A DNA stretch of 7,036 nt. Origin: JBGVMW01 sp045122835. GTDB taxonomy: Bacteria > Bacillota > Clostridia > Lachnospirales > Lachnospiraceae. The notes beneath the pieces are model-generated. The model was not told the DNA's origin and searched no databases. It was given only the letters and a program-made list of their open reading frames with translations. Made by a program: the position numbers and the translations under genes. The stretch lies in the NCBI GenBank assembly GCA_045122835.1, contig JBGVIB010000099.1, positions 1 to 7,036 on the forward strand, read 5' to 3'. This document shows, piece by piece, positions 6,221 to 7,036 of the stretch. The first letter of the stretch is position 1. The number at the start of each line of letters is the position of its first letter.

Positions 6221-7036
6221 TTATTTTTCCCCGGAATCTGCAATCCCTTCCAATGTACCAATGCTCTTGATAAAGTCCTGTTCGACCGGGGAAATAATGT
6301 TTTCCAGGCGGTTCTTATATTTGGTGTATTCGGCATGAGCTTTATCCAGTGCTTGCTTATGGCTGATATGACCGCTACTGGTAAGAATATCACGGCGGGT
6401 CATTTTCAGGTAATCATCGATGGTTTCCAACCAGTCATTCATATACATAGGCTCCCGATTAAGAGCGTGTACCTCGGCAATATCAAGGTAGGCGGTAACT
6501 ATCTTGTTTAAAGCATCAAGTTCCTGTTGGGTAAGATAGTTTTTTGCAACTTCCACATCGGAGCGGTGGATGGTATCATTAGCCCATGAAGTAAGTCCCA
6601 TATTATCTTTTTCAGCATCAGCACGCTGGTAAATAACTTCTGCGGCTGTGTGCTTGTGTGCTGCCCAGTGCATCTTATTCTGAACCTGCTTGAAGAACAG
6701 AATAGAACTCTCTGCACGAGGATCATAATCGATGCTGGTAGCATAGATTTCCAGAACTTTTCTCCAGAATACTTTTTCAGATGACCGGATGTCTCTGATA
6801 CGAGCAAGCAATTCATCAAAATAATTGCCACCGCCAAGTCTTTTTAATCGGTCATCATCTAATGCAAATCCTTTTTTCATATATTCTTTTAATATTCCCA
6901 TAGCCCAGATACGGAACTGTGTACCACGGTGGGATTTTACACGGTAGCCAACGGAGATGATTACATCAAGGTTATAGAAATCAACATTGTAATCTTTGCC
7001 GTCGGAAGCAGTGTAGGCAAATTTTGCCCATACTGA
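6221..7036 (-). CDS. RhuM-family protein (N-terminus beyond the window)
   Basis: The minus-strand frame is open from the right edge (7036) to TAA at 6221-6223, giving 271 visible residues. An ATG at 6901 is internal: the 45 codons before it are clearly part of the protein. The visible start (AKFAYTASDGKDYNVDFYNL, then DVIISVGYRVKSHRGTQFRI) is the core signature of the RhuM family (PF13310). It is followed by WAMGILKEYMKKGFALDDDR, RLGGGNYFDELLARIRDIRS and VLEIYATSIDYDP, then a helical C-terminal part with AAHKHTAAEVIYQRADA and SPVEQDFIKSIGTLE. Full-length members are about 330-340 residues, so roughly 60 N-terminal residues, usually a DNA-binding-like part, are missing. The family is named from a Salmonella pathogenicity island gene; its function is not established, and I recall it frequently sitting beside type I restriction-modification genes or on islands. 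Codon use is richer in C/G-ending codons than in the plus-strand genes, which suggests separate acquisition. Confidence 0.92.
   Translation of the reverse strand, partial: SVWAKFAYTASDGKDYNVDFYNLDVIISVGYRVKSHRGTQFRIWAMGILKEYMKKGFALDDDRLKRLGGGNYFDELLARIRDIRSSEKVFWRKVLEIYATSIDYDPRAESSILFFKQVQNKMHWAAHKHTAAEVIYQRADAEKDNMGLTSWANDTIHRSDVEVAKNYLTQQELDALNKIVTAYLDIAEVHALNREPMYMNDWLETIDDYLKMTRRDILTSSGHISHKQALDKAHAEYTKYKNRLENIISPVEQDFIKSIGTLEGIADSGEK

Noticed and set aside
6151..6393. 80-residue minus-strand frame overlapping the RhuM 3' end
   Set aside because: It is an alternative frame of the RhuM gene running into the noncoding repeat module, with no start signal or protein-like composition of its own.
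6508..6837. 109-residue minus-strand frame inside the RhuM gene
   Set aside because: Same strand, different frame; the RhuM frame has clear family motifs across this stretch.
1..7036. CRISPR array, tRNA, rRNA or riboswitch
   Set aside because: No regularly spaced repeats, no cloverleaf-like segment and no recognisable riboswitch core were found in the intergenic regions by eye.

Overview
The window looks like a low-GC gut Firmicute, most likely a Lachnospiraceae-type Clostridia. The grounds are A/T-rich codon use, strong AGGAGG-type ribosome binding sites, Gram-positive lipoprotein signals, a SigV/RsiV-type ECF sigma/anti-sigma pair and a large solute-binding lipoprotein. This placement rests on protein style and remembered families, not on a search.

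Layout. (1) 2-232 (+) is the C-terminal end of a protein that begins outside the window and resembles DUF4300 proteins. (2) 233-685 has no intact gene; it holds a minus-strand relic of a mobile-element-type gene (466-653) followed by its hairpin (418-450). (3) 745-2960 (+) is a tight three-gene unit behind a good housekeeping promoter: an ECF sigma factor, an RsiV-like membrane anti-sigma factor and a TraX-family membrane acyltransferase. The TraX gene carries an in-frame TGA at codon 25. A strong intrinsic terminator at 2984-3017 closes the unit. (4) 3149-5935 (+) is a second unit: a 786-codon lipoprotein whose C-terminal half is a family 1-type extracellular solute-binding domain, interrupted by an in-frame TAG at codon 82, then a small OB-like lipoprotein. 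A hairpin at 6073-6105 ends this unit and could also serve the opposite strand. (5) 6141-6219 is a compact noncoding module with a 9-bp direct repeat at its edges and two palindromes inside. (6) 6221-7036 (-) is a RhuM-family gene whose N-terminus lies beyond the window, with codon use visibly different from the rest.

How the genes may work together. In Bacillus subtilis, RsiV is a lysozyme receptor that releases SigV, and the sigV-rsiV operon continues into the peptidoglycan O-acetyltransferase oatA. Here a TraX-family acyltransferase occupies the oatA position, so the unit reads as an envelope-stress or lysozyme-response module whose effector is now broken. The lipoprotein unit starts behind a possible ECF-type promoter (weak evidence), which would make it a candidate target of the same sigma factor. 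No transporter permease or ATPase is present. The two nonsense codons lie about 1.1 kb apart and each is explained by a single C:G to T:A transition. The usual reading is gene decay. I did not find a convincing undescribed multi-gene system; the points most worth following are the sigma/anti-sigma/TraX arrangement, the paired nonsense codons and the noncoding repeat module.
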